A stretch of DNA of 64,000 nt from Eubacteriales bacterium. Its GTDB lineage: Bacteria > Bacillota > Clostridia > Lachnospirales > Lachnospiraceae. A program made the position numbers and the translations under genes. Below are positions 23,751 to 33,572 of the stretch, piece by piece. The stretch covers positions 1 through 64,000 of the forward strand of contig JAUNPS010000021.1 of assembly GCA_030536575.1 (NCBI GenBank), in the 5' to 3' direction. The notes beneath the pieces were generated by a model, which did no database searches, was not told where the DNA came from, and saw only the letters and a program-made list of their open reading frames with translations. How positions within the stretch are numbered: position 1 is the stretch's first letter; the number at the start of each line of letters is the position of its first letter.

Positions 23751-25343
23751 GTGGGTAAATATTTAAATGTCGGAAACGCCGGGTTTGCGACTATCCGAAA
23801 GGGAACCTATGTTGACAAGACAGGTATGATCTCCTTTCTGAACAGCACGCTTGGAACCAAAGAAAAACTGACCTGTGTCAGCCGGCCGCGCCGTTTCGGA
23901 AAATCGTTTGCAGCTCAGATGCTGTGTGCTTATTACGACAAAAGCTGTGATTCCCGGAAACTTTTTGAGGGGCTTCAAGTCTCCCAGGATGCTTCCTTTG
24001 AAGAACATTTGAACAAATATGACGTTATTTATTTAGACATTACCGAATTTACTTCCGATGCATTTGTCAAAAGGGAAATGCAGAATCTTGTCCAAAATCT
24101 TGAATTAAAAATCATTCAGGAACTCGCTGCTGCCTATCCGGAAGTTGAAAGACAAAATGATCTGCCGAATATGCTTTATATGATTTCCGAATCTACCGGC
24201 CACCGGTTTATTTTCATTATAGACGAATGGGACGCCCTGTTTCGTGAGAACAAACAGGATTCTCTTCAGCAGGAATCCTATATCCGGCTTCTTCGCGGTT
24301 TATTTAAAAACAGCGGAAAGACGGATAAAATGATCGAAGCCGCCTATATGACGGGCATTCTCCCCATCAAAAAATACGGTACGCAGTCAGCCATGACCGA
24401 TTTTCAGGAGTATACCATGACGCAGCCGGAGCCTTTGGAAGCCTTTGTCGGCTTTACAGAACAGGAGGTTCAGGCTTTATGTGAGAATGCGAATTTTGAT
24501 TTCGAAGATGTTCGGAAATGGTATGACGGATACATTTTAGGAAGCGGCACGCATATTTATAGCCCGAAATCCGTCATTGAGGCCGTGCAGCGGAAACGCA
24601 TCGGAAATTATTGGACTCAGTCTGAAACATACGAATCTCTCAGGCTTTATATTGAACTGAATGAAGACGGGCTGAAAGAAGCCATTGTACAGATGTTGGG
24701 AGGGGCGCGGATTAAAATTGACGTTGCGACTTTCCAGAATGATCTGACAACGATCAAAAGCCGCGACGATGTTCTTACCCTGTTAGTCCATCTGGGCTAT
24801 TTGGCTTATGAGATTGACCGGAAATCGGTTTATATTCCGAATGAGGAGGTGCGGGAGGAATATGTCCGCGCCATTACGACAGGAAAACACACGGAAATTG
24901 CCCGGTTAATCCGAAATTCCGACCATCTTTTGGAAGCAACACTGAATCTGGATGAAGAAACCGTGGCTGCTGCCATCGAGGAAGCCCACCAGGCAAGTAC
25001 CGCTCCGACTTTTTACAACAACGAGCAGGCACTCCGCAGCGTCATTCGCTTTGCTTATCTCAGTTGTGTGGATGAATTTCTGAAAATTGAGGAGCTCCCG
25101 TCCGGCCATGGTTATGCCGATGTTGTATTTTTTCCCAAAAAATCTTCTTCCATGCCTTTGCTTCTCATTGAACTGAAATGGAATAAAACTGAGGCCGGCG
25201 CGCTCGGACAGATCAGACAGAATCATTATCCGCAAGCCTTAAAAGATTATGGCGGAAAAATCCTTCTGGTCGGCATAAATTACGATGCGAAGAATAAAAA
25301 ACACACCTGTAAAATCGAAGAATACGACAAAAAAAATTGCTGA
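23751..25343 (+). CDS. AAA-ATPase-like protein with C-terminal PD-(D/E)XK nuclease domain
   Basis: About 530 residues. N-terminal part: KGTYVDKTG followed by the variant P-loop RPRRFGKS and a Walker B FIIDEWDAL, the AAA-ATPase-like family often seen in gut bacteria. C-terminal part: GYADVVF ... LLIELKW, the Asp and Glu-x-Lys of a PD-(D/E)XK nuclease fold (DUF1703 type). The function is unknown; suggestions of DNA defence or mobile DNA processing are unproven. The start is uncertain: GTG at 23751 gives the usual family start (GKYLNVGNAGF) with AAAGGGG upstream; longer frames begin with ATG at 23712 or TTG at 23664. It stands alone, with plsC diverging and a terminator overlapping its stop. Confidence 0.82.
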   Translation: MGKYLNVGNAGFATIRKGTYVDKTGMISFLNSTLGTKEKLTCVSRPRRFGKSFAAQMLCAYYDKSCDSRKLFEGLQVSQDASFEEHLNKYDVIYLDITEFTSDAFVKREMQNLVQNLELKIIQELAAAYPEVERQNDLPNMLYMISESTGHRFIFIIDEWDALFRENKQDSLQQESYIRLLRGLFKNSGKTDKMIEAAYMTGILPIKKYGTQSAMTDFQEYTMTQPEPLEAFVGFTEQEVQALCENANFDFEDVRKWYDGYILGSGTHIYSPKSVIEAVQRKRIGNYWTQSETYESLRLYIELNEDGLKEAIVQMLGGARIKIDVATFQNDLTTIKSRDDVLTLLVHLGYLAYEIDRKSVYIPNEEVREEYVRAITTGKHTEIARLIRNSDHLLEATLNLDEETVAAAIEEAHQASTAPTFYNNEQALRSVIRFAYLSCVDEFLKIEELPSGHGYADVVFFPKKSSSMPLLLIELKWNKTEAGALGQIRQNHYPQALKDYGGKILLVGINYDAKNKKHTCKIEEYDKKNC

Positions 25344-25364
25344 CCTTCCGGCCAGCAATTTTTC
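25331..25364. terminator. Bidirectional terminator overlapping the stop of the AAA/nuclease-like gene
   Basis: AAATTGCTG and CAGCAATTT pair around a small loop, with A runs on the left and T runs on the right. The TGA stop of the plus-strand gene is inside the stem. It serves that gene and the converging binding-protein gene. Confidence 0.82.
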
Positions 25365-25372
25365 ATCAAATT

Positions 25373-26410
25373 TTAGTAAACCTCAGCCCACTCTTCGATA
25401 TTGGAAGCATCAAACTTAAACGGTGCACCCAGAATAATTTCCGTACCGCCATCATCGCTCTCCACGATCTCAAACGTACCCATCTCGCCAGCCTCAAAGC
25501 TCTCGCCAGCCGCGCCAGTGATATCCCCATTTACCAGAGCAATCGCCGTATAAGCAGCCAGACGGCCCAGGTCGATCGGGTTCCACAGATACATATACGG
25601 GCAGGAATGCGCATCGTCATCGCCGATGTACTCTTTCATCTCGGACGGCAGGCCAAGACCGGTCAGTTTTACAGAAGAATTCTTGTCCTGAAGAACTTTC
25701 GCAGCCGCATTGATACCAACAGTGGTCGGTGCGCAGATAACCTTCAGATCCGGATACTTGTCAAGCAGCGCCTGGGTCTGGTCGGTGGATTTCTGCAGCT
25801 CGTCATCGCCGTAAGCCACTTCTACCAGTTCCAGATTCGCATATTTCTCGTCCGCTTCCATGGTCGCTTTCATTGCTTCGATCCATGCGTTCTGGTTCGC
25901 AGCCTGAGAGGTTGCAGACAGGATTGCCCACTGTCCTTCGCCGCCAGCGATATCATAAACAGCTTCCATCAGGGTTACGCCGATTTCGGAAACACCAGCC
26001 TGGTTTACGAAGGTCAGACGGCTGTCCGCATTTACTTTCGAGTCAAAGCTGGAAACTTTGATTCCTTCGTCGGTGGCTTCTTCCAGAGCTGCCTGCAGCG
26101 CATTTTCATCGTTTGCAGCAATGCTGATAGAGTCAACGCCCTGAGAAATCAGAGACTGAATAACGGACACCTGTGCGTCAGCGGTAGCTGCTTCCGGCTG
26201 TTTGATGATAGCTGTGCCGCCGCATGCTTCGATGACTTCCTGGAAGCCGGACTCTTCTCTTTCATTGAAGGGGTTTCCTGCGGATTTGGTTACGATTGCG
26301 AAGGTCTTTCCGCTTGCATCCGGAAGAGAAGCTTCCTCGGCAAATGCGCTTACTCCCATAGAGAGCACCATTGCTGCACAAAGTACTGCGCTTAACATTT
26401 TACGTTTCAT
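25373..26410 (-). CDS. Sugar ABC transporter substrate-binding protein (rhamnose/AI-2-like RbsB family)
   Basis: 345 residues. A signal peptide (KRK, hydrophobic core, AFA cleavage near residue 24) is followed by a type I binding fold: IVTKSAGNPFNERE, SISIAANDENALQ, SSFDSKVN and VICAPTTVGINAAA. These are closest to the RhaS/LsrB branch. No lipobox Cys is at the cleavage site. It is the last gene of the operon ATPase-permease-permease-binding protein, 73 bp after the permease, with AAGGAGG before the ATG. The substrate is not deducible; rhamnose, AI-2 or another deoxy- or pentose sugar are options. Confidence 0.9.
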   Translation of the reverse strand: MKRKMLSAVLCAAMVLSMGVSAFAEEASLPDASGKTFAIVTKSAGNPFNEREESGFQEVIEACGGTAIIKQPEAATADAQVSVIQSLISQGVDSISIAANDENALQAALEEATDEGIKVSSFDSKVNADSRLTFVNQAGVSEIGVTLMEAVYDIAGGEGQWAILSATSQAANQNAWIEAMKATMEADEKYANLELVEVAYGDDELQKSTDQTQALLDKYPDLKVICAPTTVGINAAAKVLQDKNSSVKLTGLGLPSEMKEYIGDDDAHSCPYMYLWNPIDLGRLAAYTAIALVNGDITGAAGESFEAGEMGTFEIVESDDGGTEIILGAPFKFDASNIEEWAEVY

Positions 26411-26483
26411 GTGTTTTTCCTCCTTTTACATGAATAGCTTTTCTATACAATGCCGTCCTCGCGGCTTTTGTATCAAAATAGGG

Positions 26484-27494
26484 TTATCTTCTTGCCGCCG
26501 TTTTTTTCTGGTTCTTCACCATGGTCACAATATTCGGCAGCATAACGGCCAGGATTAACAGAACGCCAAGGATAATCAGAATCACCTGTGCATTCACATT
26601 CACCAGTCCAAGCCCGATCCGTAAGCAGACGATCGTGAATGCGGAAATCATGGCTCCCGCCATTTTTCCTTTTCCGCCCGCGGTGGACACGCCGCCGAAT
26701 ACCGCCATGGCAATCACATCCAGCTCAAAGCCCTGTCCGGTCGTCGTATTTGCCCCGTAGAGCACGCTTGTCAGGAAAATGGCTCCCAGTCCGGCCATCA
26801 ATCCGGTAATCGTAAAGACGATCAGGCGGATTTTCTGCACATGGATTCCGGCATATTCGGCCGCAACAGAATTGCTTCCAATCGCATACAGCTTTCTTCC
26901 AAACGTCGTCTTAGCCAGAACAACCGCGAAAATAATTCCAATGATAATCACAAGAAAGAAGATATAGGGCACAATCCCAACTTTTCCTGCCAGCACCTTA
27001 AAGCTCTTATAATCCGCCAGCGATACCGAACCGCCCGATCCCAGGGCAATTTCCGCAATGCCCCGGAAAATAATCTGCGTCGCCAGCGTCACAATCATCG
27101 GCGGCAGCTCCGTAAATTTCGTCAGCACCAGGCCGTTTACAAAGCCGCAGACCGTCCCGACAACCAGCATCAGAACCAGCACCAGGATCATCGGCAGCCC
27201 CGCGTTCGAAGCCAGGCATCCCAGCGACGCCGCCAGACACACCGTAGCGCCTACGGTCAGGTCGATATCCCCCAGAATCAGGATGTACACCATCGGGAAC
27301 ATCAGGAAAATTTCGGCGAGATATTTCGGCATCTCACGAAGCACATTTTTTAACTGATAATTGGGTGACAGGCACATGCATAAGATGTTTACCGCGAGAA
27401 AGATGCAGACCATAATGCCTTCCCAACTGAAAATGGTGGTTTTCCACGCCTTTTCCGGCGCAGCGGATATTGTTCTTCCGGATTTTCCAGCCAT
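26484..27494 (-). CDS. Sugar ABC transporter permease (LsrD/RhaQ-like)
   Basis: 336 residues of BPD_transp_2 type. Visible motifs: LGDIDLTVGATVC, IGSNSVAAEYAGI and AVFGGVSTAGGKG. It has about eight to ten membrane segments after a 25-residue cytoplasmic tail. Its start lies 2 bp after the stop of the other permease, indicating coupled translation. Together they make the channel for the sugar captured by the binding protein at 25373-26410. Confidence 0.92.
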   Translation of the reverse strand: MAGKSGRTISAAPEKAWKTTIFSWEGIMVCIFLAVNILCMCLSPNYQLKNVLREMPKYLAEIFLMFPMVYILILGDIDLTVGATVCLAASLGCLASNAGLPMILVLVLMLVVGTVCGFVNGLVLTKFTELPPMIVTLATQIIFRGIAEIALGSGGSVSLADYKSFKVLAGKVGIVPYIFFLVIIIGIIFAVVLAKTTFGRKLYAIGSNSVAAEYAGIHVQKIRLIVFTITGLMAGLGAIFLTSVLYGANTTTGQGFELDVIAMAVFGGVSTAGGKGKMAGAMISAFTIVCLRIGLGLVNVNAQVILIILGVLLILAVMLPNIVTMVKNQKKTAARR

Positions 27495-27496
27495 AA

Positions 27497-28498
27497 TTAC
27501 ATCTCCCTCCCTTTCAGATTCTTCCGGTCCGTAGCCCTCTGGGTCAGGACATTCAGAACGATAACGGCCAGGATGATCACACCCTGTACGGTATTCTGCG
27601 CAATGGAGTCGATTCCCACAAGCGGAAGCGCTTTATTAATGACTGCCATCGTCAGCGCTCCGAGGAATACGCCTACCACGGAACCGCGCCCGCCGTTCAT
27701 GCTGACGCCGCCGATGACGCATGCCGCAATCACATCCATTTCCTGCCCGTACAACATATTCGGCTGTGCGGAACCATATACAGAAACGGACAGCACGCCC
27801 GCAAGGCCGCTTAACATTCCCATCACGGTGTAAACCACAAGCTTCACCCGATCCGAATTGATACCGGAAACGGAAGCCGCCTCCACATTCGAACCAACCG
27901 CGTAAACCTTTCTTCCGGCTACCGTCCACTTCGTCACAACAAAGAAGATAATGTAGCATACAATGACGATCATAATAACGTTATTGATCACGCCAAATCC
28001 CAGATAACTGGTCAGTGCAAAATCCTTAAACGTTCCCAGATCCGCCGCGCTGGCCCACTGGCCTCCCGAAAGCACATAAGCAAATCCGCGGAAAATATAC
28101 ATGAATCCCATGGATGCAATGATCGGAAGCACTTTTCCTTTGGAAATCACCAGGCCGACACAGACGCCGCAGACGATTCCGATTAAAATTCCCAGCAGGA
28201 TTCCCAAAAAGGTATTGGAAATTATCCCGTATTTCAGGAGCAGGCCGACGCTCATACCGGCCAGGCCCGCGGTGGATGCGATGGAAATATCCATTCCGCC
28301 GATCAGCAGTACCTCAAACATTCCAAGCGCCATGATCATCGTTACGGCATTATTCTTCAGCATATCCGAAATGGAGGTCGGAGTCAGGAACGAGGGGCTT
28401 TTGATCTGGATGCCAATGCACAGGACAATCAGGATGGCGGCCAGGCCCAGTTCGCGGGAACCGGAAAGCTTTTTCAGAAATCCGTTTTTCTCTTTCAT
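27497..28498 (-). CDS. Sugar ABC transporter permease (LsrC/RhaP-like)
   Basis: 333 residues with IGGMDISIASTAG, VGSNVEAASVSGI and VIGGVSMNGGRG, the three loop motifs of RbsC-family permeases. It lies 3 bp after the ATPase stop. The heterodimer partner follows directly. Overall the operon order (ATPase, permease, permease, binding protein) is that of lsrACDB and rhaTPQS systems. Confidence 0.92.
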   Translation of the reverse strand: MKEKNGFLKKLSGSRELGLAAILIVLCIGIQIKSPSFLTPTSISDMLKNNAVTMIMALGMFEVLLIGGMDISIASTAGLAGMSVGLLLKYGIISNTFLGILLGILIGIVCGVCVGLVISKGKVLPIIASMGFMYIFRGFAYVLSGGQWASAADLGTFKDFALTSYLGFGVINNVIMIVIVCYIIFFVVTKWTVAGRKVYAVGSNVEAASVSGINSDRVKLVVYTVMGMLSGLAGVLSVSVYGSAQPNMLYGQEMDVIAACVIGGVSMNGGRGSVVGVFLGALTMAVINKALPLVGIDSIAQNTVQGVIILAVIVLNVLTQRATDRKNLKGREM

Positions 28499-28501
28499 CT
28501 C

Positions 28502-30004
28502 TTACCTTCCTCCCTTCTCTGATTTTTCCATGGCAAATTCCAGAATCTGTTCCTGGGTGGCCTCTTCACGGCTCAGTTCCCCGGTCACTTTTCCGTTGCA
28601 CATGATGATGATTCGGTCGCTCATGCCGAGAATTTCCGGCATTTCGGAGGAAATCAGGATAATGGCGTAGCCTTTCTGCGCAAGCTGGCCCATAATGTCA
28701 TAGATTTCGGCTTTCGCGCCTACGTCCACGCCCTTGGTCGGCTCGTCCATGATAACCACTTTCAAGTCCTGGGCCAATGTTCTGGCAACCACGACTTTCT
28801 GCTGGTTTCCGCCGGAGAGGGAGCTTGCCGGATCGAAGATGGTTACGGCTTTCGTGTCCACTTCTTCCAGATATTTCTTTGCAACTTCCCGTTCTTTCGC
28901 TTCGTCCAGGAAGCTGTTCTTCGCGTAATTCGCCAGGGTCGGCAGGGTCACATTCCGTCCCAGGCCCCAGGACATGATCAGCCCGGATTTCTGGCGGTCT
29001 TCCGGCAGAAGGCCGATGCCAAGCTCCATCGCGTCAGATGGCTGTTTAATATGGACTTCCTTTCCTTCCAGGTAAATCTTTCCAGAATCCGGATGAGTCA
29101 CGCCAAAGACGCTTTCCACCACTTCGGTACGCCCCGCGCCTACCAGGCCTGTCAGGCCAAGAATCTCTCCTGCGCGGACACTGAAGGACACGTCCTTGAA
29201 ATAACCGATTCTGGTCAATTTCTCCAAACGCAGGACTTCTTTGCCGATTTTTACCTTCGGCTTCGGGAACAGTTCGTTAATCTCACGGCCTACCATTGCT
29301 TTAATCAGATCCGCGTTTGTGATCTTATCGACGTCGTATGTACCAATGTACTGGGAATCGCGGAACACCGTTACCCTGGTGGCCAGCCGGTACATATCTT
29401 CGAACCGGTGGGAGATGAAGATAATGGATTTTCCTTCGTCCCGAAGCTGGTCTGCGATCCGGTAGAGCTCTTCGGACTCATTTTTCGTCAGGGACGCGGT
29501 AGGCTCATCCATGATTATAATCTGGGCGTTTGTGGAAAGGGCTTTCGCGATTTCCACCATCTGCTGCTGCGCAACCGACAGGGTTCCCATTTCATCCGTC
29601 GCCTTGAAGTCCGAATGCAGCCTCTGCAGAAGCTTATTCGCCTCGTCGTTCATCTGCTTCCACTGAACGAACCCGTGCTTGACAATCTGATGTCCCATGA
29701 AGATATTTTCAGCAACCGTCAGATGCGGATATGCGGTCACGTGCTGGTAGATCGCCGCGATTCCGGCCGCCTGCGCATCCTTGGGGCCTTTGAAATCGAC
29801 TTTCTTGCCGTAGAGGTACATTTCTCCTTCTTCTGCCTTGTGAACGCCGGTGATGACTTTGATAAATGTGGACTTTCCTGCACCGTTTTCACCCATCAGA
29901 GCGTGGATTTCACCTTTTTTCAGCTGAAACTGCACGTTATTAAGAGCCTTAACGCCTGGAAAGATTTTCGTAATTCCCTTCAGTTCCAGAACATAATCAG
30001 ACAC
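28502..30004 (-). CDS. Sugar ABC transporter ATP-binding protein (two ATPase domains)
   Basis: 500 residues. First domain: Walker A GENGAGKST, signature LSVAQQQ, Walker B IIIMDEPTA. Second domain: degenerate GLVGAGRTE, LSGGNQQ and VVIMDEPTKG. The start is GTG at 30004 with AGGAGG 6 bp upstream. It is the first gene of its operon. The upstream spacer (30005-30196) is shared with the divergent response-regulator gene and holds two direct repeats that may be activator sites. Confidence 0.95.
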   Translation of the reverse strand: MSDYVLELKGITKIFPGVKALNNVQFQLKKGEIHALMGENGAGKSTFIKVITGVHKAEEGEMYLYGKKVDFKGPKDAQAAGIAAIYQHVTAYPHLTVAENIFMGHQIVKHGFVQWKQMNDEANKLLQRLHSDFKATDEMGTLSVAQQQMVEIAKALSTNAQIIIMDEPTASLTKNESEELYRIADQLRDEGKSIIFISHRFEDMYRLATRVTVFRDSQYIGTYDVDKITNADLIKAMVGREINELFPKPKVKIGKEVLRLEKLTRIGYFKDVSFSVRAGEILGLTGLVGAGRTEVVESVFGVTHPDSGKIYLEGKEVHIKQPSDAMELGIGLLPEDRQKSGLIMSWGLGRNVTLPTLANYAKNSFLDEAKEREVAKKYLEEVDTKAVTIFDPASSLSGGNQQKVVVARTLAQDLKVVIMDEPTKGVDVGAKAEIYDIMGQLAQKGYAIILISSEMPEILGMSDRIIIMCNGKVTGELSREEATQEQILEFAMEKSEKGGR

Positions 30005-30067
30005 TGGTTTTCCTCCTATCTTTCTCGTTTCTTAAGTTTTCTGTAATTATGATAACAGTCAAAAACT

Positions 30068-30119
30068 TCCGGGGAAACAGTAAATTTTTTCTATCCGGGG
30101 TAATATTTTTCTGTTTTTT
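30068..30119 (-). promoter_or_regulatory. Direct repeats upstream of the sugar importer operon
   Basis: TCCGGGG occurs at 30068 and 30094 (26 bp apart), each followed by A/T-rich sequence ending TTTTTCT. They lie upstream of a minus-strand -10-like CATAAT (about 30048-30053) that has no good -35 box. This layout suits an activator-dependent promoter, and the neighbouring AraC-type response regulator is the obvious candidate. Confidence 0.45.
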
Positions 30120-30128
30120 CTTCCGCTC

Positions 30129-30157
30129 TGGACATTCCTCTTTTCCCTTGCTACAAT
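30129..30157 (+). promoter_or_regulatory. Promoter of the response regulator/sensor kinase pair
   Basis: TGGACA (30129-30134), 17-bp spacer, TACAAT (30152-30157) preceded by TGC, an extended -10. The ATG is 40 bp downstream after AAAGGAGG. Confidence 0.7.
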
Positions 30158-30196
30158 GTAGCTGAACACGAATCGAACCCTCTAAAGGAGGCCTTT

Positions 30197-31744
30197 ATGA
30201 AACTTCTGATTGTCGATGACGAAGCCCTGACCCGTCAGGGGCTGATCTCTTCCATAAACTGGAAAAGCCTGAATATTCAGTCCGTCTACCAGGCTGACGA
30301 CGGCATTCACGGCCTGGATCTCGCCAAAAAGCACCGTCCGGAAATCATTTTAAGCGATGTGCGCATGCCCCGCATGGACGGCATCCAGATGGCGGAAGCC
30401 CTGGCCGAACTGCTCCCGGATACCGCAGTCATTTTCATGAGCGGCTATTCCGACAAAGAATACTTAAAAGCGGCCATTAAGCTGAAAGCGGTCAGCTACG
30501 TGGAAAAACCTCTGGATCCTTCTGAGATTCAGGAGGCCGTTTTGGAAGCCGCCTCCCGCATTGAAGCCGCCCTTTTGCGCAAACAGTCCGACTCCCAGCA
30601 AAAAAGCGCGAAGCTTGCCCTTTTACTGACCCAGCCCTGGCGAAAAACAGAACGTTCCTACGAAGACCTGCTGAAAGATTTTCCTTTCCCGGTGACGGAG
30701 CATACCTATTTCACCTCCGTGATCGTGAAATTACAGAATCCCCAGGCCGGGCCGGAAGCCGTATTTACCGACATTTACCGGAATTTCCGCGCTTATCTCC
30801 AAAAATACGACCTGTCCTGCCTGTTCCTGTTCAAGCATGAACAGCATATCGTCTACCACCTGATCGGCAACCGCCGCCCCGACGAAACGACACTGGACAA
30901 GGCCTCCCTCTGGCTGAAAGACCAGTTTTCCGTGTTCGGGAACTTTTTTATCTCCGTTGGGAACACGGTCTGCGGCATCGAACACGCCTATGATTCGTAT
31001 ACGTCGGCCGTTATTTTGAGCCACAGCAGTTTCTTTTACGATTACGGAACAATCCTGGATTCCCTCGACCTGGCTCTTTCGACTCCCGGCGGCCTGTTTC
31101 AGGACCCGACCGCGCCTCTCCAGGAAGCCCTTTCTTCCCGAAATCAGGAGGAGACTCTTCGCATTCTGAAGGAGGTTTTCCAATATTTTCGGACACACCG
31201 GGATTTTCTTCCGAATCAGGTGCGCGATATTTATTATCAAATGTTCCTGTGCCTGCAAACTGCGTTCTCCCAGGCGCAGCTAAGCCCTGCCGCAGACCCT
31301 TTCCGAACCTCCGGCATTATGACCCTGATGGAAAAATGCGACACCTTGAGCGACCTGCATCAGAAGCTTACGGAACTCTCGGAGAGTTTCTTCGCCGCCG
31401 CGGCCGAGACCCTTCAGGAAAATTCCACCACCTTCCTGATTAAGGACTTTATTTCCAAACATTATAAGAATCCCACGCTGTCCGTGAAGGATATCAGCGA
31501 ACACGTTTACCTGTCCACCTCCTACGTCTGCACCCTGTTCAAGGCGGAAACAGGCCAGACCCTGAACCAGTACATTACGGAATTCCGGATGGAAAAGGCG
31601 AAAAAGCTCCTGGGCGACCCCCGCTATAAGATCACGGACATTTCTTCCCGTGTCGGCTATGCGGACGGGAATTATTTCGGGAAAAGCTTTAAGAAAATCG
31701 TGGGCCTTTCCCCATCCGAATACAGGGAGAAAATACTGAAATGA
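30197..31744 (+). CDS. YesN-type response regulator with AraC DNA-binding domain
   Basis: 515 residues. The receiver domain (1-120) has the DDE acidic pocket (7-9), phospho-acceptor Asp54 (ILSDVRMPRMDG) and Lys near 104 (EKPLD). A long middle region of about 280 residues follows, then a C-terminal AraC domain with two helix-turn-helix units (LSVKDISEHVYLSTSYVC and ITDISSRVGYADGNYF areas). It overlaps the sensor kinase gene by 4 bp (ATGA). It probably activates the divergent importer operon at 25373-30004. Confidence 0.93.
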   Translation: MKLLIVDDEALTRQGLISSINWKSLNIQSVYQADDGIHGLDLAKKHRPEIILSDVRMPRMDGIQMAEALAELLPDTAVIFMSGYSDKEYLKAAIKLKAVSYVEKPLDPSEIQEAVLEAASRIEAALLRKQSDSQQKSAKLALLLTQPWRKTERSYEDLLKDFPFPVTEHTYFTSVIVKLQNPQAGPEAVFTDIYRNFRAYLQKYDLSCLFLFKHEQHIVYHLIGNRRPDETTLDKASLWLKDQFSVFGNFFISVGNTVCGIEHAYDSYTSAVILSHSSFFYDYGTILDSLDLALSTPGGLFQDPTAPLQEALSSRNQEETLRILKEVFQYFRTHRDFLPNQVRDIYYQMFLCLQTAFSQAQLSPAADPFRTSGIMTLMEKCDTLSDLHQKLTELSESFFAAAAETLQENSTTFLIKDFISKHYKNPTLSVKDISEHVYLSTSYVCTLFKAETGQTLNQYITEFRMEKAKKLLGDPRYKITDISSRVGYADGNYFGKSFKKIVGLSPSEYREKILK

Positions 31745-33564
31745 GAAAATTTTATTCGAACCTGCGCCTGTCCGCCAAGCTTCTGACCACGCATCTGCTG
31801 CTGGTCATCCTGCCGATTATCGTGCTCACCCATTTCCTTTCCGGGCAGCTTCACGACATTACCGTTTCCTACACCATTCAGCAGGAACAGAACATGTCCC
31901 AGCAAACCCGGAATTCGGTGAACACCCTGATCGAGCAGGTGGTCAATATTTCCGATTCCGTCCAGAAGAACGACTTTTTTCAGAATCTGGTTTCCGGAAG
32001 TACCTCGGAAAACATCCTTGCCTCTGCCGCCAATGACCAGATTTCGGCATTTTTCTACACGGTTAATTCCCTGATCGACCAGAGCCTGATTACCGATATC
32101 TGCATTTACGCGGATCTCCCGGCGGAAAATCTCTACAAAGACCAGAACGGGAACGCTTCGGTCTTTCTCCCTTATGCGGAATGCAAGGGCAGCCACTGGC
32201 ATGGGATTTTCGATTCTTCGTCCATTTCCTCGCTGTTCTGCCCTTCTTTTTATCTGGGGCCCAATGAGATTGCCGACCACGGCTCTCTTGCTTATATCAA
32301 AAAAATTCCTCTGAATATTAACGGAACCACGTCCACCCTCTACCTGGCGGTCTATTTTTCCCAGGAGCGGCTGGATACGATCCTGGAACAGAGCATTTCG
32401 AAAAACAATACGATCACCTACATCATCAGTGAGCGGGACAATGTGGTTTCTTCCTCGGATTTTATGACCACGGGCGTTTATCTGATCGATTATGCTTCTG
32501 CTCGGAGTGTCTATTCCTCTTCCGAAAATTTTGTGACGAAAACGATTCTCGACGAGGTCTTTTATACCGGGGCTTTCACGATTTCGAATACCAACTGGAT
32601 GATGGTGACTATGCTTCCGGCCAAGCCGTTGCAGAGCGAGGGCAATTATATTATTTTTAATTTCCTTGCATTCTATCTTCTGTTCCTTGGAATCGCCTTT
32701 TTGCTTGCGACCACGCTTTCCCGTTCGATCACGAACCGGATTTCGGCGGTGATCACGCAGATGAAGTCTGTGCATTCCGGGCGGCCGGTGCCCATGCCGC
32801 CTTCGACGATGAATGATGAGGTCGGGGATCTGATCAGCACGTATAATTATATGAGCGATGAGATGAACCGGCTGATGGATGAGCAGGCGAAGGCGGCGGA
32901 GGAGCTGCGGATTGCGGAGTTTAAGGCATTGCAGGCGCAGATTAACCCGCATTTTCTCTACAATACGCTGGATATGATCAACTGGCTGGCCAAGACGAAT
33001 CAGGAGGACAAGGTGACGGAGGCCGTCCAGGCATTGTCCAAGTTTTATAAGCTGACTTTGAATAAGGGGAATACGGCGATCAGTATTAAAGATGAGCTGA
33101 CCCAGGTTTCCCTGTATGTGCAGCTCCAGAATATGCGGTATCAGGATAAGATTCATTTTTTGGTGGATGTGCCGGATGAGCTTTTGGATTATGAGATTCC
33201 GAAGCTGGTTTTGCAGCCGATTGTGGAGAATGCGATTACGCATGGGATTTTCGGGAAGGAAGAGAAGGAGGGCAATATTGTGATTACCGGGTGGCATGAG
33301 GAGGAATCGCTGGTGTTTCTGGTGTCGGATGACGGGGTGGGGATTCCGAAGGAGACGCTGGATTTGCTGCTGACCGGGGCGAAGGCTGAGGAGGATACCG
33401 GGAAGTTTGGGAGCAATATTGCGATTTATAATACGCATATGAGGCTGCAGTTGTTTTATGGGAAGAAAGATTTTGGGTTGACGTATCGGAGTGAGCCGGG
33501 GATGGGGACGGAGGTGGAGATTCGGATTCCGGCGAAGAGGTATGTGAAGCCGGGACAGGGGTGA
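31741..33564 (+). CDS. YesM/LytS-type sensor histidine kinase
   Basis: 607 residues. A first membrane helix at about 13-35, an extracellular sensor region of about 265 residues (dCache-like size), a second helix at about 300-322, a HAMP segment, and a His_kinase domain with His404 (QINPHFLYN), then a HATPase_c domain with NAITHG (N box) and DDGVGIP (G1 box). It senses an external sugar signal, possibly through the binding protein, and phosphorylates the regulator encoded upstream. The last 800 bp shift to a very C-poor coding strand, and GC-rich repeats start 8 bp after the stop. Confidence 0.92.
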   Translation: MRKFYSNLRLSAKLLTTHLLLVILPIIVLTHFLSGQLHDITVSYTIQQEQNMSQQTRNSVNTLIEQVVNISDSVQKNDFFQNLVSGSTSENILASAANDQISAFFYTVNSLIDQSLITDICIYADLPAENLYKDQNGNASVFLPYAECKGSHWHGIFDSSSISSLFCPSFYLGPNEIADHGSLAYIKKIPLNINGTTSTLYLAVYFSQERLDTILEQSISKNNTITYIISERDNVVSSSDFMTTGVYLIDYASARSVYSSSENFVTKTILDEVFYTGAFTISNTNWMMVTMLPAKPLQSEGNYIIFNFLAFYLLFLGIAFLLATTLSRSITNRISAVITQMKSVHSGRPVPMPPSTMNDEVGDLISTYNYMSDEMNRLMDEQAKAAEELRIAEFKALQAQINPHFLYNTLDMINWLAKTNQEDKVTEAVQALSKFYKLTLNKGNTAISIKDELTQVSLYVQLQNMRYQDKIHFLVDVPDELLDYEIPKLVLQPIVENAITHGIFGKEEKEGNIVITGWHEEESLVFLVSDDGVGIPKETLDLLLTGAKAEEDTGKFGSNIAIYNTHMRLQLFYGKKDFGLTYRSEPGMGTEVEIRIPAKRYVKPGQG

Positions 33565-33572
33565 GGGCCGGC

